Shown here one piece after another: positions 54,187 through 62,375 of a stretch of DNA of 64,000 bases. A program made the position numbers and the translations under genes. Source of the DNA: Leptospira langatensis (GTDB taxonomy: Bacteria; Spirochaetota; Leptospiria; Leptospirales; Leptospiraceae); assembly GCF_004770615.1 (NCBI RefSeq), contig NZ_RQER01000010.1, positions 124,001-188,000 on the forward strand, in the 5' to 3' direction. Position 1 is the stretch's first letter. Each line of letters starts with the position of its first letter. Below the pieces are notes generated by a model. The model worked only from the letters and a program-made list of their open reading frames with translations, had not been told where the DNA came from and did no database searches.

Positions 54187-55014
54187 TTAGCTGGATTTAT
54201 ATATTAATTTTTTTTGAAGTTCGTTTCGGACGGGTCCTAAGGGAAGAAGGTAAAATCCTCCTTCCGGGAACGGGATTCGCTTGGTTCTCAGGCGAAAATG
54301 CTCCAGGACAAAATCCTCTTTTAGGACTAGATCAGGGGGGCCATCTGCAACTATTCTTCCATCTTTGAGGACTGCGATGCGATCCGCATACCTAAGAGCC
54401 AGATTCAGATCGTGTAGGATGCAGAGTACTCCTCTTCCCTTCTTGCTTAGGATTTTTGCATTCTCCAATAAGGAATGCAATCGGTTCGGATCTAAGGAAG
54501 AGCCCGGCTCGTCCAACAGAACATATCTTTCTCTCTTGGGGGGATCCATATCCTGCAAGATGACCCTTGCCATTTGGGTTCTCTGTTTTTCTCCTCCGGA
54601 AAGTCTATTATAAATTTGGAATCTTTCTCTTTCTCCCAGATCCACTTTTTGAAAGGAGGCCGACGACATTTCGTCCTCTTCTTCTTTCGATACTCTGAGT
54701 TTGTAGGAGGATCTCCCCATGCGAACGATCTCGTCCGCTGAGAATGGGAAATCGATCTCTGTTTCTTGGGAGAGCACCGATCTTCGGGTTGCCAACTCTT
54801 CGGGAGAGTAGGAGGAAATAGGAAATCCGTCTAGCAATGCGAGTCCTGAATCCGGAGAGATCTCTCCGGACAAGAGCCTGAGTAAGGTGGACTTTCCGGC
54901 ACCATTCGGTCCGAGCACGACTAGGAATTCTCCTGGATACAAACTCAGATCGATACAGGAAAGAAGCGATCTTCCGCCTCTGACCAAGGAGACTTCGGAC
55001 AGGACAAGGCTCAT
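54187..55014 (-). CDS. hmuV: Heme ABC transporter ATPase HmuV
   Basis: The 275-residue ATPase has Walker A G-P-N-G-A-G-K-S-T, signature L-S-G-G-E-K-Q-R, Walker B R-Y-V-L-L-D-E-P and the His switch L-H-D-L-N-L-A. It resembles HmuV of the FecE group and should power heme import with HmuU. Its start overlaps the hmuU stop by four bases. Confidence 0.95.
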   Translation of the reverse strand: MSLVLSEVSLVRGGRSLLSCIDLSLYPGEFLVVLGPNGAGKSTLLRLLSGEISPDSGLALLDGFPISSYSPEELATRRSVLSQETEIDFPFSADEIVRMGRSSYKLRVSKEEEDEMSSASFQKVDLGERERFQIYNRLSGGEKQRTQMARVILQDMDPPKRERYVLLDEPGSSLDPNRLHSLLENAKILSKKGRGVLCILHDLNLALRYADRIAVLKDGRIVADGPPDLVLKEDFVLEHFRLRTKRIPFPEGGFYLLPLGPVRNELQKKLIYKSS

Positions 55015-56096
55015 CTAAATTCTCCTTCTTTTCGTTTTGCCTTTAAGATCAGAGATAAGAAGAAGGGACCGCCTAATCCTGCGGCAATGATGCCGATCGG
55101 AAGTTCCGAGGGGAATACTATGGTTCTTGCAGCCAGATCCGCGCAGGAAACTAGGAGTCCTCCTCCCAGAAGAGAGGCAGGCAAGAGGGTTCGATGGCCG
55201 GGGCCGAGTAGCATTCTCAAGATATGGGGAACGATCAAGCCTACAAAGGCGATATTTCCGCTGATGGAGATGCTACTTCCCACCAAAAGACTAGATAAGA
55301 TAATTGTTATATTACGGATCCTTTTCACTTGGAATCCGCTATAAAAGGCTTCCGCTTCTCCTAAGGTTAGGACATCTAAACTTCGGCTCAACCAAGGAAA
55401 GAATAGACTCACAAAGATTAAGACAATACTCAGGATAGTGACCTTATGCCAAGTGGCTCCCGCTATGCTTCCTAAGCTCCAGAAGGTCAGGTTTCTCAAT
55501 TGTGCATCATCCGCTAGATAGGATAGGAATCCCAATAGAGAGATCACGGTTGCGTTCACTGCGATCCCTGTCAGTACGAGAACTAGGGAGAATCCTCCTC
55601 CTTCTCTTCTAGAAATAAGATGAAGAAAGAAGGATACAAGAAGCGCTCCTCCGAATGCGAATGCTTGTAGGAAATAACTTTCCTTGCCTCGGAATTCAGG
55701 AGGGAGAAAGGAAAAGATCTTTTCGGAGCAAACGATCCAGACTGCAGCAGATAAGGCCGCGCCCGGACCGACTCCGATAAATCCTGGTTCCACTAATGGG
55801 TTCCGGAACAGTCCTTGGATACAGACTCCTGCACAGGCAAGCCCTGCTCCTATCAACACCGAAAGAAGGAAACGAGGAAGCCTGAGATCCCAAACTAAAA
55901 GAGAATGTGGAACCTCCAACAGGGAGAGTGAATCTTCTCCTAAGAAAAGCAACCGATAGAGTTCCGAGAGTGAGATCGTTACCGAACCCAAACGTAAGGA
56001 TAGAACTCCCATACATAAGAGAAATATTCCCATGCAGATAAAAACGTAAAGGGAAGAAGAACTCGGTGGATTTCTTACTTTCACAGAAGAGATCAA
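55011..56096 (-). CDS. hmuU: Heme ABC transporter permease HmuU
   Basis: The 361-residue FecCD/BtuC-type permease has about ten membrane helices and family motifs: L-R-L-P-R-F-L-L-S-V-L-I-G-A-G-L-A-C-A-G, G-P-G-A-A-L, G-S-I-S-I-S-G-N-I-A-F-V-G-L-I-V-P-H-I-L-R and E-L-P-I-G-I-I-A-A-G-L-G-G-P-F-F. It forms the inner membrane channel of the heme importer. Both ends overlap neighbouring genes by ATGA. Confidence 0.95.
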   Translation of the reverse strand: MISSVKVRNPPSSSSLYVFICMGIFLLCMGVLSLRLGSVTISLSELYRLLFLGEDSLSLLEVPHSLLVWDLRLPRFLLSVLIGAGLACAGVCIQGLFRNPLVEPGFIGVGPGAALSAAVWIVCSEKIFSFLPPEFRGKESYFLQAFAFGGALLVSFFLHLISRREGGGFSLVLVLTGIAVNATVISLLGFLSYLADDAQLRNLTFWSLGSIAGATWHKVTILSIVLIFVSLFFPWLSRSLDVLTLGEAEAFYSGFQVKRIRNITIILSSLLVGSSISISGNIAFVGLIVPHILRMLLGPGHRTLLPASLLGGGLLVSCADLAARTIVFPSELPIGIIAAGLGGPFFLSLILKAKRKEGEFR

Positions 56097-56953
56097 GGTT
56101 TCTTTCCCGAAGTCTTACCGTGTAAGTTGTTGTACAATTCTTCCATTCCTTGTCCGAGTCTTGGTCCGAAGCCTAATAGCACCAGATCGTCAATAGCTAT
56201 CACTCGTGCATTTTTGCCTGCGGGAGTTTCTTTGAGACCAGGAAGAGAAAGAACTCCTGAGATCCCACCTAAGCCTTCCAATCCTCTACTTGGGATGAGG
56301 ATCACATCCGGTTGAGAAGAGATGACCGCTTCCGGAGTGATGGGTTTGAATCCTTTGAACCCGGTGATGGCGTTTATTCCCCCGGAGAGTCGGATCATTT
56401 CGTCCGCCGGCGTTTCCGTTCCGGATACTTGTGCGAGATTCGTGCCTCGATGATAAACGAATAATACTTTAGGCTTGGATCCGAGACGTGAGACTTTTGC
56501 GGAGACAAGATTTGCTTGTTTACGGATCTCTTTCGTAAGCTTCTTTGCGTCCGCTTCGGCCCCGATCTCTTTACCGATAGAGAGAATGTTTTGCAAGGTT
56601 TGTTCTATCGTGGGAATCCCTGGCAGGAGGATCACTCTTAAGCCTGCGCTCTTGAGTTGATCGATGACTTCCGGAGGTCCTGCATATTCCAGGCCCAAGA
56701 TCAAATTCGGTTTTAAGGAAAGGATCCCTTCTGTGGAAAGAGCTCTCTGGTATCCTACTTTGGGAAGCTTGGTTGCCTGAGGAGGATAAAGAGAAGAAGT
56801 ATCGTCTCCTACGACCAAATTCCCTTTTCCTAAGGCGAATACGATCTCCGTTACTGTGCCATTCAGAGTGACAATTCGGATCGGTTGTTCTTCTCCATAG
56901 ATCCCGTAGGAAGAAAGAAAGAGGGATAGAAGGACTAAAAAACGGTATTTCAT
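56093..56953 (-). CDS. hmuT: Heme-binding periplasmic protein HmuT
   Basis: The 286-residue protein has a signal peptide (about 1-20) and the HmuT pattern: R-I-V-T-L-N-G-T-V-T-E-I-V-F-A-L-G, V-V-G-D-D-T-S-S-L-Y-P, K-V-G-Y-Q-R-A-L-S-T-E-G-I-L-S-L-K-P and L-E-Y-A-G-P-P-E-V. The Tyr in V-G-Y-Q-R corresponds to the heme-ligand loop in characterised HmuT/PhuT proteins. It delivers heme from the receptor to HmuUV. Its stop overlaps the hmuU start. Confidence 0.93.
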   Translation of the reverse strand: MKYRFLVLLSLFLSSYGIYGEEQPIRIVTLNGTVTEIVFALGKGNLVVGDDTSSLYPPQATKLPKVGYQRALSTEGILSLKPNLILGLEYAGPPEVIDQLKSAGLRVILLPGIPTIEQTLQNILSIGKEIGAEADAKKLTKEIRKQANLVSAKVSRLGSKPKVLFVYHRGTNLAQVSGTETPADEMIRLSGGINAITGFKGFKPITPEAVISSQPDVILIPSRGLEGLGGISGVLSLPGLKETPAGKNARVIAIDDLVLLGFGPRLGQGMEELYNNLHGKTSGKKP

Positions 56954-56999
56954 GCAATTTTCCTGATTCGTTAATAATAATTTTATAATTTACTTACGT

Positions 57000-59465
57000 T
57001 TATTTGGAATAGGCTACTGAGGGGTCCATCCCGCTAAACTTTCCGTCTATGCCCACATAATAGAACCTGGGCTTTTGAGGGTTATACGTGAGATCGAATG
57101 TATCGAGTAGATTGTCCACACCCGCGAAGAACTCGAATGCGCCTAGTATCTTCTGAGAAACTCGGATATTCAGATTGGTATGAGGGTTCACCATCCGTAC
57201 GCCATAGGTTGGAGCACTAGTGCAATAGGAAAGATTTCTCTCCGTGCAATAATCTTGGATGCCTTGGGGAATGGACCCGAACAGATCCTGGATGAGATGA
57301 TTCGTATTCGCCTGCAGGAGACTTGTGATCGCAGAGTAGTCCGAGGAAAGTTGAGGGTCGCACCAAAGAGGATTCTTCTGGCAATAGTAGGGTTGCTTGC
57401 CGAATACGACCGCAAATAGAGAAAAACTAAATCCGCTGGAAGGATGATCCAATCGGATATTCGCATTCCATCTGTGATAACCTCTTCCTTCTAAAGGAAG
57501 GTCCGTGAGTTCGTCCTTGGTATCGGTGTAAGTATATCCGCCTCCTAAGGAAATATTCTGGTGCACTCTTATAGTGAAGGAAGATTCGAAACCCTTACTG
57601 AGAGCCTTTTGGAAATTGGAAGTGGAATAAATGATCAACCCGGAGGCGTCTCGATTCGGATTGGTCCTAAATCCGATGAGGTTATCTACATTATTATAGA
57701 AGAAATTGAAACTGAACCAAAACCTCCGGTTTGGCTCCCATTCTCCTCCTATATTATAACTACGAGAAAGTTCCGGCTTAAGATCGGGATTTCCGGCGAC
57801 TCTGTATCCTACTCCTGGATTTATAAAATTATAATATAGGTCCTGAAAGCTGGGAGCTCTGTATCCTAAACCGTTGGCGGCTCGGATCTTGAATTTGTCC
57901 GTTACATCCAAACGGACCGCTAGCTTGGGAAGGGTTTGTCCGCCATAAATGGAATCATGATCGGAACGAAGTCCGGGAACGATTTGTATCCTAGGAGCAT
58001 TGGAAATTCTCCATTCATCCTGAACATAGAAAGCGGTCCTTTGTCTTTCCGCATAACCGTTCCTGGTTTGGTATGTGTCGGAAATTCCTAATAGATCATC
58101 CACGCATACGTATGGAAAATTGCGTTTACAATCCGGTGCTATCCTAGCAGAAGAAAGTTGGTCGATCAGTGTTTCCGCTCCGTAAGAGATCACATGTCCT
58201 TCGGAGATCTTGTGGTCCAAGCGAGTGCGAAATTCGGTAACTGCGTTATCTAGCTTCTCCCTTTTGTCCAATGCGTCGGACTGTCTTTGATCCAAGGTAT
58301 ACGTATCGAAGAAGCGGGCATAGTTTGCATTTACGTTTAGGTTTAAGTTCTTAGTCAGTTCCCAATCCGCGTTCAAGGCCCCCATGAAATCATGGGTCTT
58401 ATTGCTTCTGTCGTACACCGTATTAGGAAGAGAAGCATCCACTGCGCTTTGGTTTAAATATCTATAATAGAATTGGAATCCGACCTTCAAAGCCTCACTG
58501 ATATCGAATGTGGTCTTGTTGGAAACGTTCAGATCCTCGAATGCACTACCGGATGTGGATTCCAGAGGAGGAGTGTAAGGCAGATGCTTCTTTGCGATGA
58601 GTATCTTTGTGGAAAGAGGCATATTCGTAGGGAAGGGAGAATAATTCGGAGAGAGACTTTCTATTCTTCCGTTCTTCGGACCTAAGGTCGCGTCCGGAGT
58701 AAGATCATACCCGTCTCCTCTATGCCAGCCCGCTGTGAATTGAGTGGATACGATCCCTTTTCGAACTCCTACGCTCGCATAATTCCTGAACTCTAATCCT
58801 GTTCCGTAATAGAGAGGGTTGCCCCCGCCTGCGAATGTTCTGAAATTGGAAGAGTAGGGCTCCTTCTGGTCCTTAGTGACGATATTGATCACGCCGGCAA
58901 TCGCATCCGAACCGTACAATGCAGAGGAGGCTCCTTTAACGATCTCGATCCTTTCTATATCTTCCGCTTTGAAACGAGTCAGGTCGATGGAGCCGCTGAA
59001 TCTTCCTGTTGTCCTTTGCCCATCCACTAGGATCAGAACGTTTTGTCCGGAAAGACCTTGGAGTCGAACAGTCGCTCCTCTTTCTCCTGCCTGCGCAGGA
59101 CGTACTTCGATCCCAGGAACATTCCCTAAAGTATTAGAAAGATCTCGGGCTCCCATGGCATCTATGTCCTTCCGAGTGATTACCTCAGTGGTGATGGTAG
59201 AATCTTTCAGAAGGCCTTTTCTTCTAGTGCCTGTGATCGTGATAATGGAGCCCTTATCATTAGCAGTTCCATTCCCGTTGATTGTCTCGGAAGCAGTGTT
59301 CGAGTCCGAGCTTCCTTTTTGTTTTTCCTTCTCTTGCTTTTCGTCCGTTGTCTTTTCGGGAACCATGTCCGTTTCTGCGAATAAGGGAACTCCCGAGAGA
59401 CAAAGAATAGAAAATAGAAGTAAGTAAAGAATTCTGGAAGGAGAAGAATTCGGGATCCTCCTCAT
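57000..59465 (-). CDS. TonB-dependent heme receptor
   Basis: From the ATG at 59465, which overlaps the HmuY stop (ATGA), the protein has 821 residues with a signal peptide. A Ser/Thr/Lys-rich linker precedes the plug domain (about 85-200: V-I-T-R-K-D-I-D-A-M-G-A-R-D-L-S-N-T-L-G-N, L-I-L-V-D-G-Q-R, A-L-Y-G-S-D-A-I-A-G-V-I-N-I), then a 22-strand barrel. Near residue 535, Y-R-A-P-S-F-Q-D-L-Y-Y and N-P-D-L-K-P-E resemble the FRAP/NPNL box of heme receptors. Heme is the likely substrate from context. A 46-bp gap separates it from hmuT. Confidence 0.93.
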   Translation of the reverse strand: MRRIPNSSPSRILYLLLFSILCLSGVPLFAETDMVPEKTTDEKQEKEKQKGSSDSNTASETINGNGTANDKGSIITITGTRRKGLLKDSTITTEVITRKDIDAMGARDLSNTLGNVPGIEVRPAQAGERGATVRLQGLSGQNVLILVDGQRTTGRFSGSIDLTRFKAEDIERIEIVKGASSALYGSDAIAGVINIVTKDQKEPYSSNFRTFAGGGNPLYYGTGLEFRNYASVGVRKGIVSTQFTAGWHRGDGYDLTPDATLGPKNGRIESLSPNYSPFPTNMPLSTKILIAKKHLPYTPPLESTSGSAFEDLNVSNKTTFDISEALKVGFQFYYRYLNQSAVDASLPNTVYDRSNKTHDFMGALNADWELTKNLNLNVNANYARFFDTYTLDQRQSDALDKREKLDNAVTEFRTRLDHKISEGHVISYGAETLIDQLSSARIAPDCKRNFPYVCVDDLLGISDTYQTRNGYAERQRTAFYVQDEWRISNAPRIQIVPGLRSDHDSIYGGQTLPKLAVRLDVTDKFKIRAANGLGYRAPSFQDLYYNFINPGVGYRVAGNPDLKPELSRSYNIGGEWEPNRRFWFSFNFFYNNVDNLIGFRTNPNRDASGLIIYSTSNFQKALSKGFESSFTIRVHQNISLGGGYTYTDTKDELTDLPLEGRGYHRWNANIRLDHPSSGFSFSLFAVVFGKQPYYCQKNPLWCDPQLSSDYSAITSLLQANTNHLIQDLFGSIPQGIQDYCTERNLSYCTSAPTYGVRMVNPHTNLNIRVSQKILGAFEFFAGVDNLLDTFDLTYNPQKPRFYYVGIDGKFSGMDPSVAYSK

Positions 59466-60100
59466 AGAACAGTCTTCCATTGGAGCTGAGGATAACCGCT
59501 GGTCCCTCCTACAGTCGCATAGTAGCCGGTCATCTTCACAGCAAAGTAGGTAGAACCATCGGAGGCTCTGACTAAATAATAACGTGTCTTAGGAGTCAGG
59601 ATATGTGTGACGGAATCATAATCGTACCAATCCCAGAAAGAAGGACTCGCATTCTCATCCGCATTCCCGAAGCCTCCTCCTCCGGTTTGGGTCATTTCCT
59701 TGTCCAATTCCAAGGTGCAGCCGGAAGAGTTTACGTCGTCCAAGGATGCATTGCTTGCATTGAAACAGGAACCTCCCGATCCGGAACCGCTTGTGCCACT
59801 ATTTGTTCCGATCACGAAGCGTTTGAACTTCATGTCCCAAGAACCGGATTTACCGACTATTCCTCCTCCGGCCTTTAGATCCACATAGACCCAACAGGAT
59901 TCGGAACTCGCATTTACTTCAGTGGATCTTGTTGAAGAACCCGTAGTGTTAGAACTTCCGGTGTATCCAAGGCAAGGATCCACAGGTTCGGAAGAAGCTG
60001 CCAAAAGAGAAAGAGCGTCGTCCCCTCCGTTGTTTGGTCCACCGCAGAACGTCAGGGACACTCCTATAATAATTATAATAATAGAATATATTGATTTCAT
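59462..60100 (-). CDS. hmuY: HmuY-like heme-binding lipoprotein
   Basis: From the ATG at 60100 the protein has 212 residues, with a signal peptide ending V-S-L-T-F-C-G-G (lipobox Cys about residue 19); a further in-frame start at 60151 is less likely. The HmuY core is visible: W-V-Y-V-D-L-K, G-S-W-D-M-K-F-K-R-F-V-I-G-T-N-S-G-T-S-G-S-G, F-W-D-W-Y-D-Y and Y-Y-L-V-R-A-S-D-G-S-T-Y-F-A-V-K-M-T. HmuY of Porphyromonas captures heme for the TonB receptor HmuR. Its place directly before the receptor gene supports the same role here. Confidence 0.85.
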   Translation of the reverse strand: MKSIYSIIIIIIGVSLTFCGGPNNGGDDALSLLAASSEPVDPCLGYTGSSNTTGSSTRSTEVNASSESCWVYVDLKAGGGIVGKSGSWDMKFKRFVIGTNSGTSGSGSGGSCFNASNASLDDVNSSGCTLELDKEMTQTGGGGFGNADENASPSFWDWYDYDSVTHILTPKTRYYLVRASDGSTYFAVKMTGYYATVGGTSGYPQLQWKTVL

Positions 60101-60193
60101 GATATTTTCGTTTCCTATTCGGATTCCTAAGATAGGTCTTCCCTTACGCATCTCGAGGAAAACGTAAAGGAAGACGCGGAACGAAATGTTTCC

Positions 60194-61471
60194 TTAAGGA
60201 AGAACGCTTTCGCTGGATACGGTTACCGTTCCCGGAGTGGTTCCGGTGGTATTCGAGATCGTAGCGTAGCTTGTTCCTGTTCCTACCGTAGAGGTATCTA
60301 CCCAATCCGATTTGTTCAGAATGGAATTGCCAGAAGTCAAAGTGGACTTATTGCCACAATCCGCTCCGTTTGTACCGGTTGCCCAAACAGTCACTCTAGG
60401 AGGAGAAGATTGGGTCAGATCGTAACAAATGTCCGCAGTGCTTGTCTTGAAGCTTGGAACAGTCGTAGTGTTCACTTCTTCCGTATTGAAGTCCACATAG
60501 CTCATTGGCGGAGGCGGCGGCCCGCCACTATATAAGGTAAATTTAAACTGTCCTGCACTCGCTGCAGTCATGCAGCTTGAGTCGGACCAACCCTTGGTCA
60601 TACAGAATGCGACGTGGTTTCCGCTTAATTGGATCCCGTTAAATCTATAATGTTTTCCTGTTCCTGCATCGGGTTCACACAGCGCTTGAGGAGTTGTAAT
60701 GGAGGCAAGAGAAGAGCTACACTCTGTCGCGTCGGTTGCAGTTACGTTGGAGACCACAATCTTCTTCGCAGTTAAAAGAGAAGTGTTGCTAAATCTGAAA
60801 TATGCCCCTGTTCCAGAGGCTAAGGAAACAGTTTCACTGTTCCAAGTAGAGATTACCTTAGTCGCGTTCGCTTCTTTTAGAGTGCTCTTCACTTTACAGT
60901 TTGCGTTATTCTCTCCGGTGACCCAGATGATCACCCTGGGGGTCTTACCGGATCTACGAACGATGTCCAGGCAAAGCTCGGAAGGTCCAGGGTTCCCAAA
61001 TGTAGAGCCTGCAAATACAGTACTGGAATCGCCCGCCTGGTAGTTCCCATCCGCTCCGAACTTGGTCCAGGTATTGGAGTTCGTATCTCCAGTGTTTCTG
61101 CCGTGAACTAGAGCAAGGTTCCCGGAACCAGCGGTGGTGGCAGTGCTTGCCGGAACAGAACTTGGCCCTTTAAATAGATAGAAGTACCCGTTGAAGCTAA
61201 GGGCCTCCAAACCTTCTACTCGGAAGTGGACCGAATCTCCGCCTGAGGCAGGGGTGCAAAGAGCGGCATAGGTTCCTGTAGTGTAGGAACTTTCCAAGTC
61301 GGTCTCACAACTGGAATTGGCCGGAGGCCAAACGCTGGCAGACGAGCCTAAACCCGCTAGAGCAAGGGCGGAAAGCGAGGCATCACTTCCCTTGGAAGTC
61401 AAACCGTCGCAACTCGCAAAGCTAAGGGCGAATACGGCGGAAAGACAAATTCCCAATATAGATCTTTTCAT
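60194..61471 (-). CDS. Duplicated-domain lipoprotein leading the heme operon
   Basis: The 425-residue protein has a signal peptide with lipobox A-S-C (Cys21) and a Ser/Thr/Ala-rich body. Two halves share a motif: L-C-L-D-I-V-x6-P-R-V-I-I-W-V-T-G-x-N-x-A-N-C-x-x-K-S-T-L in the first and I-C-Y-D-L-T-x4-P-R-V-T-V-W-A-T-G-x-N-G-A-D-C-x-x-K-S-T-L in the second, each with paired Cys. A P-P-P-P-P stretch precedes the second. I do not recognise the family. AGGAGA lies upstream of the ATG. Its position first in the operon suggests a surface heme- or hemoprotein-binding role; this is inference. Confidence 0.8.
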   Translation of the reverse strand: MKRSILGICLSAVFALSFASCDGLTSKGSDASLSALALAGLGSSASVWPPANSSCETDLESSYTTGTYAALCTPASGGDSVHFRVEGLEALSFNGYFYLFKGPSSVPASTATTAGSGNLALVHGRNTGDTNSNTWTKFGADGNYQAGDSSTVFAGSTFGNPGPSELCLDIVRRSGKTPRVIIWVTGENNANCKVKSTLKEANATKVISTWNSETVSLASGTGAYFRFSNTSLLTAKKIVVSNVTATDATECSSSLASITTPQALCEPDAGTGKHYRFNGIQLSGNHVAFCMTKGWSDSSCMTAASAGQFKFTLYSGGPPPPPMSYVDFNTEEVNTTTVPSFKTSTADICYDLTQSSPPRVTVWATGTNGADCGNKSTLTSGNSILNKSDWVDTSTVGTGTSYATISNTTGTTPGTVTVSSESVLP

Positions 61472-61483
61472 GTTTTCTCCTGA

Positions 61484-61499
61484 TGAGACTCAGTTCTCA
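61484..61499. promoter_or_regulatory. TGAG-type palindrome 1 (TGAGA-N6-TCTCA)
   Basis: The arms TGAGA and TCTCA lie right next to the ribosome site of the lipoprotein gene. The spacing is one base longer than in the third palindrome, so it is a weaker Fur-box candidate. Confidence 0.4.
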
Positions 61500-61544
61500 T
61501 TAGCTTCTTCGAGGAGTCATGTTTCTGTATTTGCTTTTTTAAAA

Positions 61545-61559
61545 TGAGTCTAGGACTCA
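61545..61559. promoter_or_regulatory. TGAG-type palindrome 2 (7-1-7)
   Basis: TGAGTCTAGGACTCA has 6-bp perfect arms (TGAGTC/GACTCA) in a 15-bp frame of the same size as a Fur 7-1-7 site. Confidence 0.45.
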
Positions 61560-61593
61560 AAATCGATAAATAGGTTCTTTTGTCAAACATTAT

Positions 61594-61608
61594 TGAGAAT
61601 AATTCTCA
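61594..61608. promoter_or_regulatory. Fur-box-like perfect palindrome (7-1-7)
   Basis: TGAGAATAATTCTCA is a perfect 15-bp 7-1-7 palindrome, differing from the Fur consensus TGATAATNATTATCA by one symmetrical change. Heme-uptake operons are common Fur targets, so iron control is likely. Confidence 0.65.
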
Positions 61609-61618
61609 GAATATGGGA

Positions 61619-61632
61619 TTGATCTGGATCAA
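61619..61632. promoter_or_regulatory. FNR/CRP-type box
   Basis: TTGATCTGGATCAA matches the FNR consensus TTGATNNNNATCAA exactly, inside a 16-bp palindrome. It is 11 bp from the Fur-type box and about 170 bp before the host-attachment gene. Confidence 0.5.
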
Positions 61633-61802
61633 TTGTTTGGACGAGCGATCGTTATTTAAAAAAGAATTGGAGTTTTGATTTCGAGAAGGAGTTCCTTCTT
61701 TTTGGGAAAAGTAATTGCGGGTCCCCTTCTACTGGGATAAAACTATCGGGCCGAAAACTCTTTCATTGGAAAGAGGATCATTTCGCAAAAGGAGGGTATG
61801 CA

Positions 61803-62222
61803 ATGAAGAAAAAATGGGTGGTGGTTGCGAACCGGAGTGAAGCCAAGATTTTCGAATACCAAGGGCCGACAAACGGATTGAAGCTAGTGCAATCCATGGA
61901 AAATCCGGAAGGAAGACTTCGGAATTCCGAGTTAGTCACTGGAGCAGGGCAGGCCTCCAGATCTGATTTTGATTTTTTTCACGAACCGAAGAAGAGAGTG
62001 GCGGCGGCATTTGCAGGTAAGCTCTGCGATTTCGTAAACATGGAAAGGAAGAAGGATTCCTTCTCCAATTTCATCCTGGTTTCCGAGCCGGGCTTTATGG
62101 GAATGATCCTAGGCAAACTGGATGATAAGTCCCGAGAAAAGATCTATCATAAGATGCCCAAGGACATAGTGCACGAAAGAGAATCTACGCTCATGAATCA
62201 TCTCAAAACAGTTTTGATGTGA
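61803..62222 (+). CDS. Host-attachment-family protein
   Basis: The 139-residue protein matches the family named 'protein required for attachment to host cells': it begins W-V-V-V-A-N-R-S-E-A-K-I-F-E and has L-V-S-E-P-G-F-M-G-M-I-L-G-K-L followed by I-Y-H-K-M-P-K-D-I-V. The fold is that of an eRF1/Dom34-like central domain and the name comes from an Agrobacterium study; the real role is unknown. There is no signal peptide. A strong AAGGAGGG ribosome site precedes the ATG. Confidence 0.88.
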   Translation: MKKKWVVVANRSEAKIFEYQGPTNGLKLVQSMENPEGRLRNSELVTGAGQASRSDFDFFHEPKKRVAAAFAGKLCDFVNMERKKDSFSNFILVSEPGFMGMILGKLDDKSREKIYHKMPKDIVHERESTLMNHLKTVLM

Positions 62223-62247
62223 TCCGTTTGAACTTTCGAAAGCGCTT

Positions 62248-62284
62248 AAGGGGTCGTCGATTCATTTCGTCGGCCCCTTTTCGT
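62248..62284 (+). terminator. Intrinsic terminator after the host-attachment gene
   Basis: AAGGGG (62248-62253) pairs with CCCCTT (62274-62279) and the stem continues with CG/CG pairs around a TTCATT loop. It is followed by TTCGTTT. Confidence 0.75.
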
Positions 62285-62375
62285 TTCTGGGAATAAGCGC
62301 CAGGATCCTTATCAGGTATTCACTTGACGCGCGCTCTTGGTCTTCGATCCTACCTCAGAAAAAACCGGAGGGGAA

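Larger units (their letters stand above)
61472..61802. other. 331-bp divergent regulatory region of the heme operon
   Basis: No gene is present. The region holds three TGAG-type palindromes (61484, 61545, 61594), a perfect FNR-type palindrome (61619) and the AAGGAGGG ribosome site (about 61787-61794) of the divergent gene. Confidence 0.7.

Noticed and set aside
56954..56999. AT-rich gap between the heme receptor and hmuT as a second Fur site
   Set aside because: TAATAATAATTTTATAATT looks Fur-like but has no clear inverted symmetry; simple AT-rich DNA is an adequate explanation.
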